Of a DNA stretch of 64,000 bases, positions 7,993-17,145 are shown piece by piece; the first letter of the stretch is position 1; every line of letters starts with the position of its first letter. Origin of the DNA: G963665925 sp963665925 (lineage in GTDB: Bacteria; Bacillota; Clostridia; Peptostreptococcales; Acidaminobacteraceae). Location of the stretch: positions 4,340,001 through 4,404,000 of the forward strand of contig OY762511.1 of the NCBI GenBank assembly GCA_963665925.1, in the 5' to 3' direction. Below the pieces are notes generated by a model that saw only the letters and a program-made list of their open reading frames with translations, did no database searches and was not told the origin of the DNA. The translations under genes were made by a program, and so were the position numbers.

Positions 7993-8037
7993 ATTATAGG
8001 TATATTATTTGACTAAGTCAACTATATAGTTGACTTA
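7993..8037 (-). promoter_or_regulatory. promoter and palindromic operator of the MarR-GNAT gene
   Basis: On the minus strand, -35 TTGACT (plus 8016-8021) and -10 TATAAT (plus 7993-7998) have 17-base spacing. A perfect 24-bp palindrome at 8014-8037 (half site TAAGTCAACTAT) covers the -35 box. A bound MarR dimer here would block polymerase. Confidence 0.85.
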
Positions 8038-8150
8038 AACACCTTGTCTTGTTGGACCTATCATAAAAATGACCCTTAGAGTAGAAAACATGCGAAGTCA
8101 CGTCATCCGAAGATCACTTTCACCTCAATTATTCGCTTCAATAATTTCTT

Positions 8151-8321
8151 TTAGTCTAATATGACGGTTGATATATCTATGTACTGAGCTCTCTTAATAT
8201 TGATGCCTTCTTTTTCCATATTGAGTGGCATGCCTGCAATCTTATAAACCCCCTCCGAAGGAATTCCATAAGACTCCAAGTAAACTCTATACTCTTTTCC
8301 TATCCAATACGATTGTTTCAT
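8151..8321 (-). CDS. hypothetical 56-residue protein
   Basis: A short frame starting at ATG 8321 (MKQSYWIGKEY) with GGAGTGG about 6 bases upstream; an earlier start lacks a site. It contains aromatic and charged residues, no Cys and no membrane segment. I do not recognise it. It stands between the MarR-GNAT gene and the zinc-ribbon pair. Confidence 0.5.
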   Translation of the reverse strand: MKQSYWIGKEYRVYLESYGIPSEGVYKIAGMPLNMEKEGINIKRAQYIDISTVILD

Positions 8322-8448
8322 ATAATCCACTCCAATCAACACACGCTTAATCTTATTATAATTCTACACATGCTTTTGAAGACTTAACATTGCATTTTAT
8401 GCCAAGGTTAGGACTTTATGCGCCAATACATCTTTTAGACAAGTAAAA

Positions 8449-8478
8449 AAAGCCAGCAGGCATTGCCATACTGACTTT
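8449..8478 (-). terminator. terminator after the zinc-ribbon membrane gene
   Basis: AAAGCCAG (8449-8456) pairs with CTGACTTT (8471-8478) around an inner GGCA/TGCC stem; on the minus strand it is followed by TTTTTTTAC. Confidence 0.65.
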
Positions 8479-8523
8479 AAAATCTCACCATTAATCTATA
8501 GCCGGCTTATTATTATCCCATTG

Positions 8524-9597
8524 CTATAGTGCATTCCCACAGCGTCCACAAAACTTCGCATGTGGCGCTAAGGCATTTCCACAGTTTTTACAAAACTTCA
8601 CTGCAGTTCCACTTTTATTTCTATTCAGACCTTCAACTTCGTACGCCTGAGATGTCGAGAACCCACCACTGGCATCAGCAAACGCCATCTCCCCTGTGTT
8701 AAATTGATTCCCACCTTTATTAAACAATTCTTTAAATTTATCTGATAATCCACATAGTTTAGAGTACAAGTCATACGTAATTTCAGTACTTGGGGCAACT
8801 TCCATATAGGATACCATCGTACGTGTTAAAATCCAGCTGTCTACAAATGCGTATTTCAAACTATAGGCAATACCCACCGCGATTATAAAGGCAATCTCAG
8901 ACCCTACACCGAGAGTATCAAAAACACTGCCTAATGCAGCAAGAACAACAAATATGCTTACAAGGAGTAGAATGACTACAATCCCCGTAGTAATCGCCGC
9001 GTCTTTGAGCAGCTTCTTCCAGTTTTGAGCATAGATGACGACACCATCAGCAGCACTTTTGAATGGATCTTGCTCTTCTTTTAGAAAGACATATCCTAAA
9101 CAACATTCGTCAATGTAACCCAGTGATAACTCAAGGAAAAAGTTTATAAAGGTCACTATCAAACCCAGACCAGGGACTACGTCTAAAAATCCACCTAATT
9201 TTCCAACCGCGCGTTGAATCTGCTTCACCGATCCAGCAACCAGTTTGTCAATTCCAAAGAATACATTTGATGTACCAAATCTATTTTGTACCTTCTCCTT
9301 TGCGTACGCAAAAGACTGTTCTGGTACTTGGCCAGTTTGAATCGCCTCAGTTAAGACCGCAATATGTCCCGCTTTAACAATATATCCTGCATAGTGCATT
9401 AGCAAAAATCTAATTGTCCCTATTACAGCAAATCCTACTGCAAGAAATGCATATAATAAGAAATACAGGTCAAACACTATAAACACTTTCCATAAGATGA
9501 TAATAATAATTGCTGATAAAAATACTGTAGCTAAGGATAACCCTAACTTTATCAAGTTGAACTTCATTGTTTTGAAATAGAGATTATTGGCCGTCAT
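8524..9597 (-). CDS. multi-pass membrane protein with C-terminal zinc ribbon
   Basis: 357 residues. Hydrophobic segments near 13-35, 37-60, 140-160, 200-225 and 228-250 indicate a polytopic membrane protein. The last 30 residues are a zinc ribbon with two CxxC pairs (FCKNCGNAL and FCGRCGNAL). It starts 14 bases inside the 3' end of the preceding gene, which also ends in a zinc ribbon, so the two products are co-translated and probably act together. No enzymatic motif is seen and function is unknown. Confidence 0.75.
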   Translation of the reverse strand: MTANNLYFKTMKFNLIKLGLSLATVFLSAIIIIILWKVFIVFDLYFLLYAFLAVGFAVIGTIRFLLMHYAGYIVKAGHIAVLTEAIQTGQVPEQSFAYAKEKVQNRFGTSNVFFGIDKLVAGSVKQIQRAVGKLGGFLDVVPGLGLIVTFINFFLELSLGYIDECCLGYVFLKEEQDPFKSAADGVVIYAQNWKKLLKDAAITTGIVVILLLVSIFVVLAALGSVFDTLGVGSEIAFIIAVGIAYSLKYAFVDSWILTRTMVSYMEVAPSTEITYDLYSKLCGLSDKFKELFNKGGNQFNTGEMAFADASGGFSTSQAYEVEGLNRNKSGTAVKFCKNCGNALAPHAKFCGRCGNAL

Positions 9598-10123
9598 TAC
9601 ATTTCACCTGCCTTCCATTCTGTACTGCAGTTCCTGGGATAGATTCTTCTGCTTGAATATCCGTATCTGAATTATCACAGGCTTCCCTTTCATGACTTTC
9701 TTCATGCCTCAACACCGCTTCATCCATACACTGGCCACATCCTTCACAGAATTTCGAATCTAAGGAGTTTAACGTTCCGCAGCTTGTGCAGTATTTTCCA
9801 TCTGACATTGGTTGCTGTACTTGACTTTGCTGAACTTGCCCATTATGAGCCTCTTTTGACGTAATCAATTCTTCTTCAAGACGATTAATTAGATTCTGTT
9901 TCCGATCAATTTCCTCAAAGTAACTGCGCATAATTTCATCTGTCATAAGTACATTAAGTTTACTTTCATGTGCTTTAACATGCTTTCCCAGTGTTGCATA
10001 GAGTTTCTCAAGTTCTAAGCGTTCTTCCTTAATCTTGGAATTCAGGCGATTACTTTCAACAAACTCTCCCGTCTTATCTCCGATCACTTTACTGACTTCT
10101 CCTAGAATATTAAATATTGACAA
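9584..10123 (-). CDS. coiled-coil protein with C-terminal zinc ribbon
   Basis: About 179 residues from TTG 10123, where AAAGGAG sits 8 bases upstream (an in-frame ATG 7 codons earlier has no site). Residues about 20-90 form a heptad-like helix (LNSKIKEERLELEKLYATLGK, EEIDRKQNLINRLEEELITS). A zinc ribbon follows near 112-132 (YCTSCGTLNSLDSKFCEGCGQ), then an acidic tail. It overlaps the membrane zinc-ribbon gene. A scaffold or partner role with that protein is inferred only from context. Confidence 0.7.
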   Translation of the reverse strand: MSIFNILGEVSKVIGDKTGEFVESNRLNSKIKEERLELEKLYATLGKHVKAHESKLNVLMTDEIMRSYFEEIDRKQNLINRLEEELITSKEAHNGQVQQSQVQQPMSDGKYCTSCGTLNSLDSKFCEGCGQCMDEAVLRHEESHEREACDNSDTDIQAEESIPGTAVQNGRQVKCNDGQ

Positions 10124-10347
10124 CGTACACGCTCCTTTATACATTTATTTACATTTCATAACCATATTAACTTACTTTAAATATTATTTCAACCATTTTT
10201 TTCCAATTGTATATGTACTGTCATTTCTTTAATTCGTAGTCAATAAGCATCAATAAAGCAACTGTACTAGGCTAGAGCTAGTAACCAAATTAGAATTCTG
10301 TGCTGCTTGCTGAGAAGCTCGATGAAATTAATTTACTTATTTGCAAT

Positions 10348-10383
10348 ACACACAAAACGCTCCCATAGGAGCGTTTTGTGTGT
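10348..10383. terminator. strong bidirectional terminator
   Basis: A perfect 16-bp stem: 10348-10363 pairs with 10368-10383 around a CATA loop (inner stem AACGCTCC/GGAGCGTT). It lies downstream of the giant surface-protein gene on the minus strand. Confidence 0.85.
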
Positions 10384-10420
10384 AGGGTAACTTTTTAGAA
10401 CGTGCTAAATTATCAATCGA

Positions 10421-13400
10421 TCAATCAATCAAGCTTGCTTGTTGAAGCATATTGAACACTATGGAAGCTGCTTCCGCATAAGTCAGTGTGTCCTCTGGGT
10501 CAAAATTTCCAGAGCCAGTGCCTTGAACTATGCCTAACGCGGCAATATGGTTGACCGCAGCTTGTGCCCAAGGACTTACCCTGTTCTGATCTGCAAAGTG
10601 AACAGTACCACTGATTTCCTCTTGCAGGAGTCCGATTGCTTGCAGCGCATTGTCCAGCATAACCATGGCTTCTTCCCTGGTTAAAGTATCATCAGCTCGG
10701 ATGCTGCCGTCGCTGTATCCTTTTACAATGCTATATGCCTTTGCCTGAGTCAGAATATCTGCGTTTTCAATGGTCATATCACTGAACACAGCATCATGCG
10801 CGACGCCTGTACGGTAGAGACCCAGTCCCTTTACCAAGTAAGCGATAAAATCACCTCTTGTCGTTTCCGCCTCCGGCTCAAAAGCTCCAATATTATCTAT
10901 AATGAGACGCGATGCCAGATTATTGACAGTTGCCCTTGACCAATGATTCATAACACTAGGTACTGTTACAGCGTTCGCTATTACTGCATATTCTGAGTTC
11001 GTCATGGATGACATTTCGACATAAAGTGCGCCATCCTGCTCAACAATCTTAGTCGGCACATGTGTAAATGTGCCATTTGCATTGTAGATTGCACCCGTTA
11101 AGATTACACTTGAATCTGTGTTATTCGGTATGGCGATACGCCGTTGCACGTAATTATTGAAGGTGTCAACCTCTATAGCTGTTCCATCATCACCGCCTCT
11201 TGTAGCCTGTACCGTGAAAGAAACAGGCGCTGTGATCACAGTATACCCCTGGTCAACTGCCCTCTCTTCCATTTGCGTTCGTTCTTGTCCGCTTATCATT
11301 TCCATTTGAATCTCAATTTGAATTTCTGACAGATCATCGCCACTTACTCCAAGTGCAACTGCCATACTTGCCATGTCCATGTCCAGGGTTTGAATCTCAT
11401 ATGAAACACTGTCTGACACAATACTTAAGGAACAGTTATTATCTGCCATAGACTGAAGGGCGCTTGCTGGCATGACTACAGATACATTATCTGCTACAGG
11501 TGCCGATAATGTGATCTTATTTTCCTTAGAATCCTCTCTTGCAAGTGAGTCGAGTATGCTCTGCACTGATTCTACTTTCACTTCAATGGTCGACGTTCTA
11601 ACGCCCGATACGGTATTTGTGTCAACCACCGCACCTAGACTTCCACTTGTCAAAGTGTTTGAAGTGACCACTGTTGAAGTTGAATTGTCCGTACTGCCTG
11701 ACTTATTAGATGAACGTCTGCTCGACGAACTCGAATGCGAGCTCGAAGAACCAGCGTTTGATCCCGAAGAACTCGAATCTTCTGTACTTGGAGCACTGCT
11801 TGTTGTAAAACGATATGTTGTTTCTGCCAGACTGTTGCCGGCTTCATCCTTATAACCAGTGAGTGCTATTTCATAGGCTGTCGCATAATCCAGGCCACTA
11901 TATTTTGCCGAATAAACAGTGTTATTTGATGACCATATACCACTCTCAAGAGTCATACCGTTTGTACCTTGGACTATTGATCCCAGTGCCGGATCCATCT
12001 TTTCAGAAAACTCGATTCGGATTGATCCAGATGTTGTCACATCAACCGCATGATCTAATGGCGATATGCTTAATATTGACGGAGCTATTGTATCAGGATT
12101 CGTACCTGTGTCGGTTCCTGAATCTGTACCTGTATCCGTTCCTGCATCGGTTCCTGTATCGGTTCCCGAATCCGTTCCTGTATCCGTTCCTGTATCGGTT
12201 CCCGAATCCGTTCCTGCATCGGTTCCTGTATCGGTTCCTGTATCGGTTCCCGAATCCGTTCCTGTATCCGTTCCCGAATCCGTTCCTGTATCCGTTCCCG
12301 AATCCGTTCCTGTATCCGTTCCCGAATCCGTTCCTGTATCCGTTCCCGAATCCGTTCCTGTATCCGTTCCCGAATCCGTTCCTGTATCCGTTCCTGTATC
12401 CGTTCCTGTATCGGTTCCTGTATCTGTTCCGGTGTCTGTTCCTGTATCCGTTCCTGTATCCGTTCCTGTATCTGTTCCTGTATCGGTTCCTGTATCGGTT
12501 CCTGTATCTGTTCCGGTGTCTGTTCCTGTATCTGTTCCTGTATCGGTTCCTGTATCGGTTCCGGAGTCTGATCCCGAATCTGGGTCAGTGGCTGTTGGAT
12601 CATCCATTGTTGTAAAGCTATAAACTGTAGTCGACAATGCATTACCCGCTATATCTTTGAAATCCGAAAGGGTAATTTCAAATATTGCCCCATAGTCAAG
12701 CCCACTATACATCACTTTAAAGGCTGTACTGGATAACCATGTTCCACCGCCATCCATATCCATACCACTTGTCACGCTAATTGCAGACCCGCTTGTTGTA
12801 TCCATTGCTTCACTGAAGTCAATACGAATTGAGCCTGTTGTTGTTACATTAACTGAGCCGTTTATCGGCGTATAACTCACTATAGTCGGTGTCATCGCTT
12901 CCATAACAGTCAGTACCGAACTTGCTTCTGATGCTTCAATATAATCTGTTTCTTTTATTCTTTGATAAATATCATAATTTGTATTGATACTCAGTCCTCT
13001 AAAGGTATTCGTGCTTTGCCATGTGCCTTCACGCATGGATGTGCCATGAGGTACAAGAAGATATTCATAGCCAGCCACTTGACCGATTGTTATGCTTGAT
13101 CCTGTTTGATTTTCCAGAATAGGCTTTTCAACAGTGCTTGTATTCACAATTTTAGGAACTGCTTCTGATCTTGTCGCCAAGGTTCCAGTTTCTATATCAC
13201 TAGTGACTTCAAGCTCAAGTTTATAGCCAATATCGCCTTCAGAAATTGTATACTGAGCATCTGTTCCGAGTTCTTTCAAATAGACACTTGGTTCTGAATC
13301 AGCTTCTTCGACACGCCACCATTTATAACTCAAGGTGCCGCTGTTGTTTGATACTGCATTTGCAGTCAGTGTTTCACCAAATTTCAAGTTTCCATCTATG

Positions 13401-15115
13401 CTTACGGTTCCTGATAATTTGTTAATATGTGAAAACACAGTAGATAAACCAATCACGCCATTTTCGTCTGCACAGCTTGCATCTGCTGTATACTCAAATG
13501 TTCCAGATATTGCACTGTCTGTTGTTGTTGCTATTGAGTCCAGTTCGGTTTCCCCAAGATTGATAATGAGGGTATTGCTTGAAGTTCCGCTGTTATCGAG
13601 TACATAAGCAATCGTCACTGATTCTCCAGCCTTTATATACGCTGTCCTTACAGCACCGGCTGCGTCATTACCAAACGAAACCTCATCATTCCCCAAGACT
13701 GTAGATGATGTGGCGGATGCCAGCTTTATCGTATAAGGCACTTCAATGACTTCAGAATACATCGTACTCTCTGAGCCCGAAACACTTGACGTGTAGCCTA
13801 TACTTGCACGAATATATCGACCTGAATCTGGACCCGTGATCACATAACTATCAGTTGTTGCACCCTCAATATCACTCCAAGTTTCTCCATCAATTGAGGA
13901 TTGCCACTGATACTGGTTTCCATGTGCATATACATTTATCATCGCACTCGGTTTTATCTGCGTTACGCCATCACCATCATCATCGGCCACGTCTATACTT
14001 ATGTTATACATGGAATCAAAGTTTGGAGATTCCGTATCAGGCGTTTTCCATTTCAAATATTCCGTTGTATCAACCCACCCATTCAGTACATCTAGTAAGG
14101 CCGCGCCACTAGAATATTCAGTCGTATAATTCGCTGCCGATGTAACAGAAATAGCATCATTCATTTCATAACTGCTCGAAAAAGTACCACTCTCTGTTAC
14201 AATGCCATTATTTACAGTGTCGTTGGCATTGTCTCCATAAATATCGCCTACATAGCCACTGCCGCTTAAAGCTACCCAGTCTGCAGAGTAAACATTACTT
14301 ATGGTAGACCCAATATTATATCCAACAATCCCACCAACATATGTTCTTAATCCAGTAACAGAACCTGTATTATATGCATTGTTTATGTATGAAGCATTGG
14401 CACAATAGCCAACGATTCCACCTGAATTGGCTTTAGTCTGATTAGTACTGGTAATGATGCCTGTATTATAGATATTACTTATGGATGCACCATATTCCAT
14501 TGATCCGGTAATACCGCCTATGTACATGCCGCCAGAAATTGAACCGGTGTTATAGGCGTTTTCTACTGAAGATGTGTACAGTTTACCAACTATACCACCG
14601 ACTTTACCTGCTCCTTTGATATAGCTTTCTACTACACCAATATTTTCAACTGATCCGTACGAAATGTATCCGAACAGACCTTGGTAGTCTGCATTTTTGT
14701 TTATATAAATACCGCTCACCGTGTGGTTCGCACCATCAAAGTTTCCGCTAAATTTATTATAATAGCTTCCAATTGCAGACCATACATTTTCCGGTGTAGA
14801 TGTACTGCCCCAGTTTTCCCAATCACTTGTGTCATTGAGGATGATATCCGAACTTAAAACAATCGTCTTTCCGCTAAAAGTATCGCTTACTGAAATACCT
14901 TCATCTGTTGACGCACTGCCATTTACAATCGCAGCGAGTCCCGCGAGTTCTGCAGCTGTGCTAATGGTATATGGACTCGTGCCTCCAGTATACCAGCTGA
15001 TATCAACAGAACCATCCCAGATTGAGGATGTATCTGCTTCAGCAAATGTGACCTGTGGCATTGTCCCTAAGATCATGATGCACGATAAGAGGACTGCCAA
15101 TAATCTTTTTGTCAT
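10421..15115 (-). CDS. giant secreted surface protein: GLUG repeats, Big_5 domains, Thr/Asp-rich repeat, SLH anchor
   Basis: 1564 residues, AAGGAG ribosome site, Sec signal peptide (MTKRLLAVLLSCIMILGTMPQ, cleavage near TFA-EA). Residues about 60-300 are GLUG-type repeats (VGGIVGKLYTSSVENAYNTGSISG and relatives). Two Big_5-type Ig domains (NGSVNVTTTGSIRIDFSEAMD; DHAVDVTTSGSIRIEFSEKMD) flank a repeat of about 39 GTD-T/S/A tetrapeptides at roughly 848-1003. A Ser-rich linker follows, then three SLH domains at about 1385-1564 (NHWSRATVNNLASRLII; GYSDGSIRADDTLTREEA; GSGNFDPEDTLTYAEAA). SLH domains bind pyruvylated cell-wall polymer, so this protein should be displayed on the cell surface, probably as an adhesin or S-layer-associated protein. 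Confidence 0.92.
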   Translation of the reverse strand: MTKRLLAVLLSCIMILGTMPQVTFAEADTSSIWDGSVDISWYTGGTSPYTISTAAELAGLAAIVNGSASTDEGISVSDTFSGKTIVLSSDIILNDTSDWENWGSTSTPENVWSAIGSYYNKFSGNFDGANHTVSGIYINKNADYQGLFGYISYGSVENIGVVESYIKGAGKVGGIVGKLYTSSVENAYNTGSISGGMYIGGITGSMEYGASISNIYNTGIITSTNQTKANSGGIVGYCANASYINNAYNTGSVTGLRTYVGGIVGYNIGSTISNVYSADWVALSGSGYVGDIYGDNANDTVNNGIVTESGTFSSSYEMNDAISVTSAANYTTEYSSGAALLDVLNGWVDTTEYLKWKTPDTESPNFDSMYNISIDVADDDGDGVTQIKPSAMINVYAHGNQYQWQSSIDGETWSDIEGATTDSYVITGPDSGRYIRASIGYTSSVSGSESTMYSEVIEVPYTIKLASATSSTVLGNDEVSFGNDAAGAVRTAYIKAGESVTIAYVLDNSGTSSNTLIINLGETELDSIATTTDSAISGTFEYTADASCADENGVIGLSTVFSHINKLSGTVSIDGNLKFGETLTANAVSNNSGTLSYKWWRVEEADSEPSVYLKELGTDAQYTISEGDIGYKLELEVTSDIETGTLATRSEAVPKIVNTSTVEKPILENQTGSSITIGQVAGYEYLLVPHGTSMREGTWQSTNTFRGLSINTNYDIYQRIKETDYIEASEASSVLTVMEAMTPTIVSYTPINGSVNVTTTGSIRIDFSEAMDTTSGSAISVTSGMDMDGGGTWLSSTAFKVMYSGLDYGAIFEITLSDFKDIAGNALSTTVYSFTTMDDPTATDPDSGSDSGTDTGTDTGTDTGTDTGTDTGTDTGTDTGTDTGTDTGTDTGTDTGTDTGTDTGTDTGTDTGTDSGTDTGTDSGTDTGTDSGTDTGTDSGTDTGTDSGTDTGTDSGTDTGTDTGTDAGTDSGTDTGTDTGTDSGTDTGTDAGTDTGTDSGTDTGTNPDTIAPSILSISPLDHAVDVTTSGSIRIEFSEKMDPALGSIVQGTNGMTLESGIWSSNNTVYSAKYSGLDYATAYEIALTGYKDEAGNSLAETTYRFTTSSAPSTEDSSSSGSNAGSSSSHSSSSSRRSSNKSGSTDNSTSTVVTSNTLTSGSLGAVVDTNTVSGVRTSTIEVKVESVQSILDSLAREDSKENKITLSAPVADNVSVVMPASALQSMADNNCSLSIVSDSVSYEIQTLDMDMASMAVALGVSGDDLSEIQIEIQMEMISGQERTQMEERAVDQGYTVITAPVSFTVQATRGGDDGTAIEVDTFNNYVQRRIAIPNNTDSSVILTGAIYNANGTFTHVPTKIVEQDGALYVEMSSMTNSEYAVIANAVTVPSVMNHWSRATVNNLASRLIIDNIGAFEPEAETTRGDFIAYLVKGLGLYRTGVAHDAVFSDMTIENADILTQAKAYSIVKGYSDGSIRADDTLTREEAMVMLDNALQAIGLLQEEISGTVHFADQNRVSPWAQAAVNHIAALGIVQGTGSGNFDPEDTLTYAEAASIVFNMLQQASLID
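12103..12570. repeat. 12-bp tandem repeat array inside the surface-protein gene
   Basis: About 39 imperfect copies of a 12-bp unit, on the plus strand variations of TCCTGTATCGGT, encoding GTDT/GTDS/GTDA. Higher-order pairs such as GTDTGTDS recur seven times in a row. The array is free of stops in several frames. Copy-number change would alter the length of the stalk between the two Ig domains without shifting frame. Confidence 0.92.
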
Positions 15116-15173
15116 TGATGCTCACTCCTTTTGAAATACAGAAATACAAATGAAACTTCTATTTTCTGCTGCA

Positions 15174-15581
15174 CTAATCAGTCAATATGCCTTTCTTAAT
15201 AAGTAGTCCTGAAATTTCTTCACCAATGATGCGCGTCATTCGGTTCAAATCGATGTTTTCGCCATTAAATACGAAATACCAGCCATCGGTCGCTGCGTTA
15301 CCCGCCACTTCTTTCAGCATACCGCCAGCCCCGTTATATACTTTTGTCACCATGATGGTCCTACCATTGATTGCAACCTGAATCATATACTTATTCACAG
15401 CGGGGAAGCGAATACACTTCATAATACCTTTGCCAGTGATGTTGGGCTCTCCACACGGATAGGTTCCATCCTTCATAATATCCAGCAACTCTTCATAAGT
15501 CAGTTTCCTATTCACTTTTATCGCATCATAACCCTTAACGATATCCGTTGTTCTTGATTTGAGCTTACTAAACAAACCCAT
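15174..15581 (-). CDS. hypothetical 135-residue protein
   Basis: Starts with MGLFSKLKSR and a GGGAGG ribosome site. Soluble, with an alternating strand pattern (KYMIQVAINGRTIMVTKVYNG, GWYFVFNGENIDLNRMTRIIGEEISGLL) that suggests a small alpha/beta domain. No known family recognised. It is read just before the surface-protein gene with a 58-base gap, so it may share the transcript. Confidence 0.65.
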   Translation of the reverse strand: MGLFSKLKSRTTDIVKGYDAIKVNRKLTYEELLDIMKDGTYPCGEPNITGKGIMKCIRFPAVNKYMIQVAINGRTIMVTKVYNGAGGMLKEVAGNAATDGWYFVFNGENIDLNRMTRIIGEEISGLLIKKGILTD

Positions 15582-15672
15582 GTTCCTACCTCCCGATTTC
15601 TTTTAAACAGCTTAGCTGTCTACTTGTCATTTGCAATATAGCATAATTCCCAAAGACTTATATGCGTTTTCG

Positions 15673-15762
15673 ACTAAGCGGTTTGCTATTAAACTGAGCG
15701 GTATTTATTTAAACCAAATGGTGAAAATATACGCTTTCCGTTCCAACTGAATATAGTATAAT
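15673..15762 (+). promoter_or_regulatory. promoter of the Agr-like pair with LytTR-type direct repeats
   Basis: Direct repeats ACTAAGCGGTTT (15673-15684) and ACTGAGCGGTAT (15693-15704) are 20 bases apart, about two helical turns, as known for LytTR regulators. A TATAAT -10 is at 15757-15762 with only a weak -35, which fits an activator-dependent promoter. Inferred to be the site for the downstream LytTR regulator. Confidence 0.6.
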
Positions 15763-15804
15763 TAATGTACAAACTATTACATAAGATAGAAGGACTACTA
15801 ACTC

Positions 15805-17145
15805 ATGGAAATATTATGCACTGTCTTATCCATTACCTGTGTGCAACTTCCAGGTGTTTTCATTCGCTACACCCCATTTTCAAAATTGGTTTCAGACAAA
15901 CAAAAGAAACAGCTCCTAATTAGCTATGTGGTCTGTTTCATCATTCAAAACATGGTTTTTTATACAGCACTGACATATTTTGAAACAAACCCATTCAATT
16001 TTCGTATTTTGCTTTCAATGGGAGCAATCTCATATGTATGCATCAACTGTATAATTATTCAGCATATGTTCTTTCAGCATATCTTTATTTTCGGTATGCA
16101 TGCAAACTACATTTTGGTTTTACATTCATTTGCTGCGATTATTTTGAATCATTTTGCAAGTTATATGTCACCCTATAATCAGATTATCACTCAAAATTTG
16201 ATTTATTCCTTACTGCTGATTATCACCTTGTACCCTATATGGAAACTGATTCGGAATTCATTCATTTTCAACTTGACCATGGAAAACACCTACTATTGGA
16301 ATATTATATGGCTGATCCCCGTTTTATTATGTATCAGTGAACTCATTGTTACCGTCGGCATATCATGGATTAGCACATGGCAACAGATATTATCGCGCAC
16401 GCTCACAGGCGCTGCCGCTTTTGTATCTTGGAAGATTATCAATCTGCACTACAATAATTTTGAAGAAAAGCTGGCACTGCAGTCTATAAATCAAATGCTG
16501 TCTATACAAATGAATGCGATTCACCATCAAGCCGAAACCATTCGTGACAACGATGAAAAACTGCGCATTCTGCGTCATGATTTGCGCCACAACGTCCATA
16601 TTTTAGCCTCGCTCATTCAAAACGAGGACTATGATCATGCGATTTCACATTTGCAGCAGCTGGATGCTCGACTCGACAACGCCTCGCCTGTCATTTTTTG
16701 CAATAACCTTGTCATCAATTCTGCAATGACAGTTTATCTTGCGCACGCCAAGGAGGAGCAGATTAACGTCTCTTCTGAAATGAACATCCCTGAGCATATA
16801 CCTTTCGACAGCAACGATATTGCAATACTTTTTGCAAACGTTCTTGAAAATGCAATTCATGCAAGTATGCTCAGTAATGATTCACGCAAGGAAATCCTTG
16901 TTTCATCAAAATATGTTGACAACAAACTCGTTATTATAGTAAAAAATCGCTTTAAAGGAAAAGTCTCATTTAACAAAACCGGCATGCCTATTAGCATGGA
17001 ATCTGGTCATGGTATTGGTATGCAGTCTATAAACGCAATCGTCAAAAAGTACAGGGGCCATGTTGTCTGCTCACATAAAGACAGCTGGTTCACTATTAGC
17101 TTCATGTTTTCAGCTGGAGGTCCGAATGAAAATCGCAATTATTGA
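15805..17145 (+). CDS. AgrC-like sensor histidine kinase (GHKL)
   Basis: 446 residues. The first 205 residues hold about six membrane segments, as in the peptide-pheromone receptor part of AgrC/ComD-type kinases. LRILRHDLRHNVHIL (about 252-266) is the dimerisation/phosphoacceptor helix, with the likely phospho-His in RHDLRHN. The ATPase domain follows: FANVLENAIHAS (N box) and GHGIGMQSINAIVKKYRG (G box) near 390. The gene overlaps the response regulator by 20 bases. No AgrB or AgrD gene is adjacent, so the ligand source is not visible. An AGAAGG ribosome site lies upstream of ATG 15805. Confidence 0.9.
   Translation: MEILCTVLSITCVQLPGVFIRYTPFSKLVSDKQKKQLLISYVVCFIIQNMVFYTALTYFETNPFNFRILLSMGAISYVCINCIIIQHMFFQHIFIFGMHANYILVLHSFAAIILNHFASYMSPYNQIITQNLIYSLLLIITLYPIWKLIRNSFIFNLTMENTYYWNIIWLIPVLLCISELIVTVGISWISTWQQILSRTLTGAAAFVSWKIINLHYNNFEEKLALQSINQMLSIQMNAIHHQAETIRDNDEKLRILRHDLRHNVHILASLIQNEDYDHAISHLQQLDARLDNASPVIFCNNLVINSAMTVYLAHAKEEQINVSSEMNIPEHIPFDSNDIAILFANVLENAIHASMLSNDSRKEILVSSKYVDNKLVIIVKNRFKGKVSFNKTGMPISMESGHGIGMQSINAIVKKYRGHVVCSHKDSWFTISFMFSAGGPNENRNY

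Noticed and set aside
12103..12570. CRISPR array
   Set aside because: The unit is 12 bp without spacers and lies inside a coding frame; no cas genes in the window.
11863..12642. Long open frames opposite and alongside the surface-protein repeat (proline-valine-serine, glutamine-arginine and leucine-tyrosine-rich)
   Set aside because: They come from the 12-bp unit being stop-free in several frames; no ribosome sites, low-complexity products, and the minus-strand frame has signal peptide and SLH domains.
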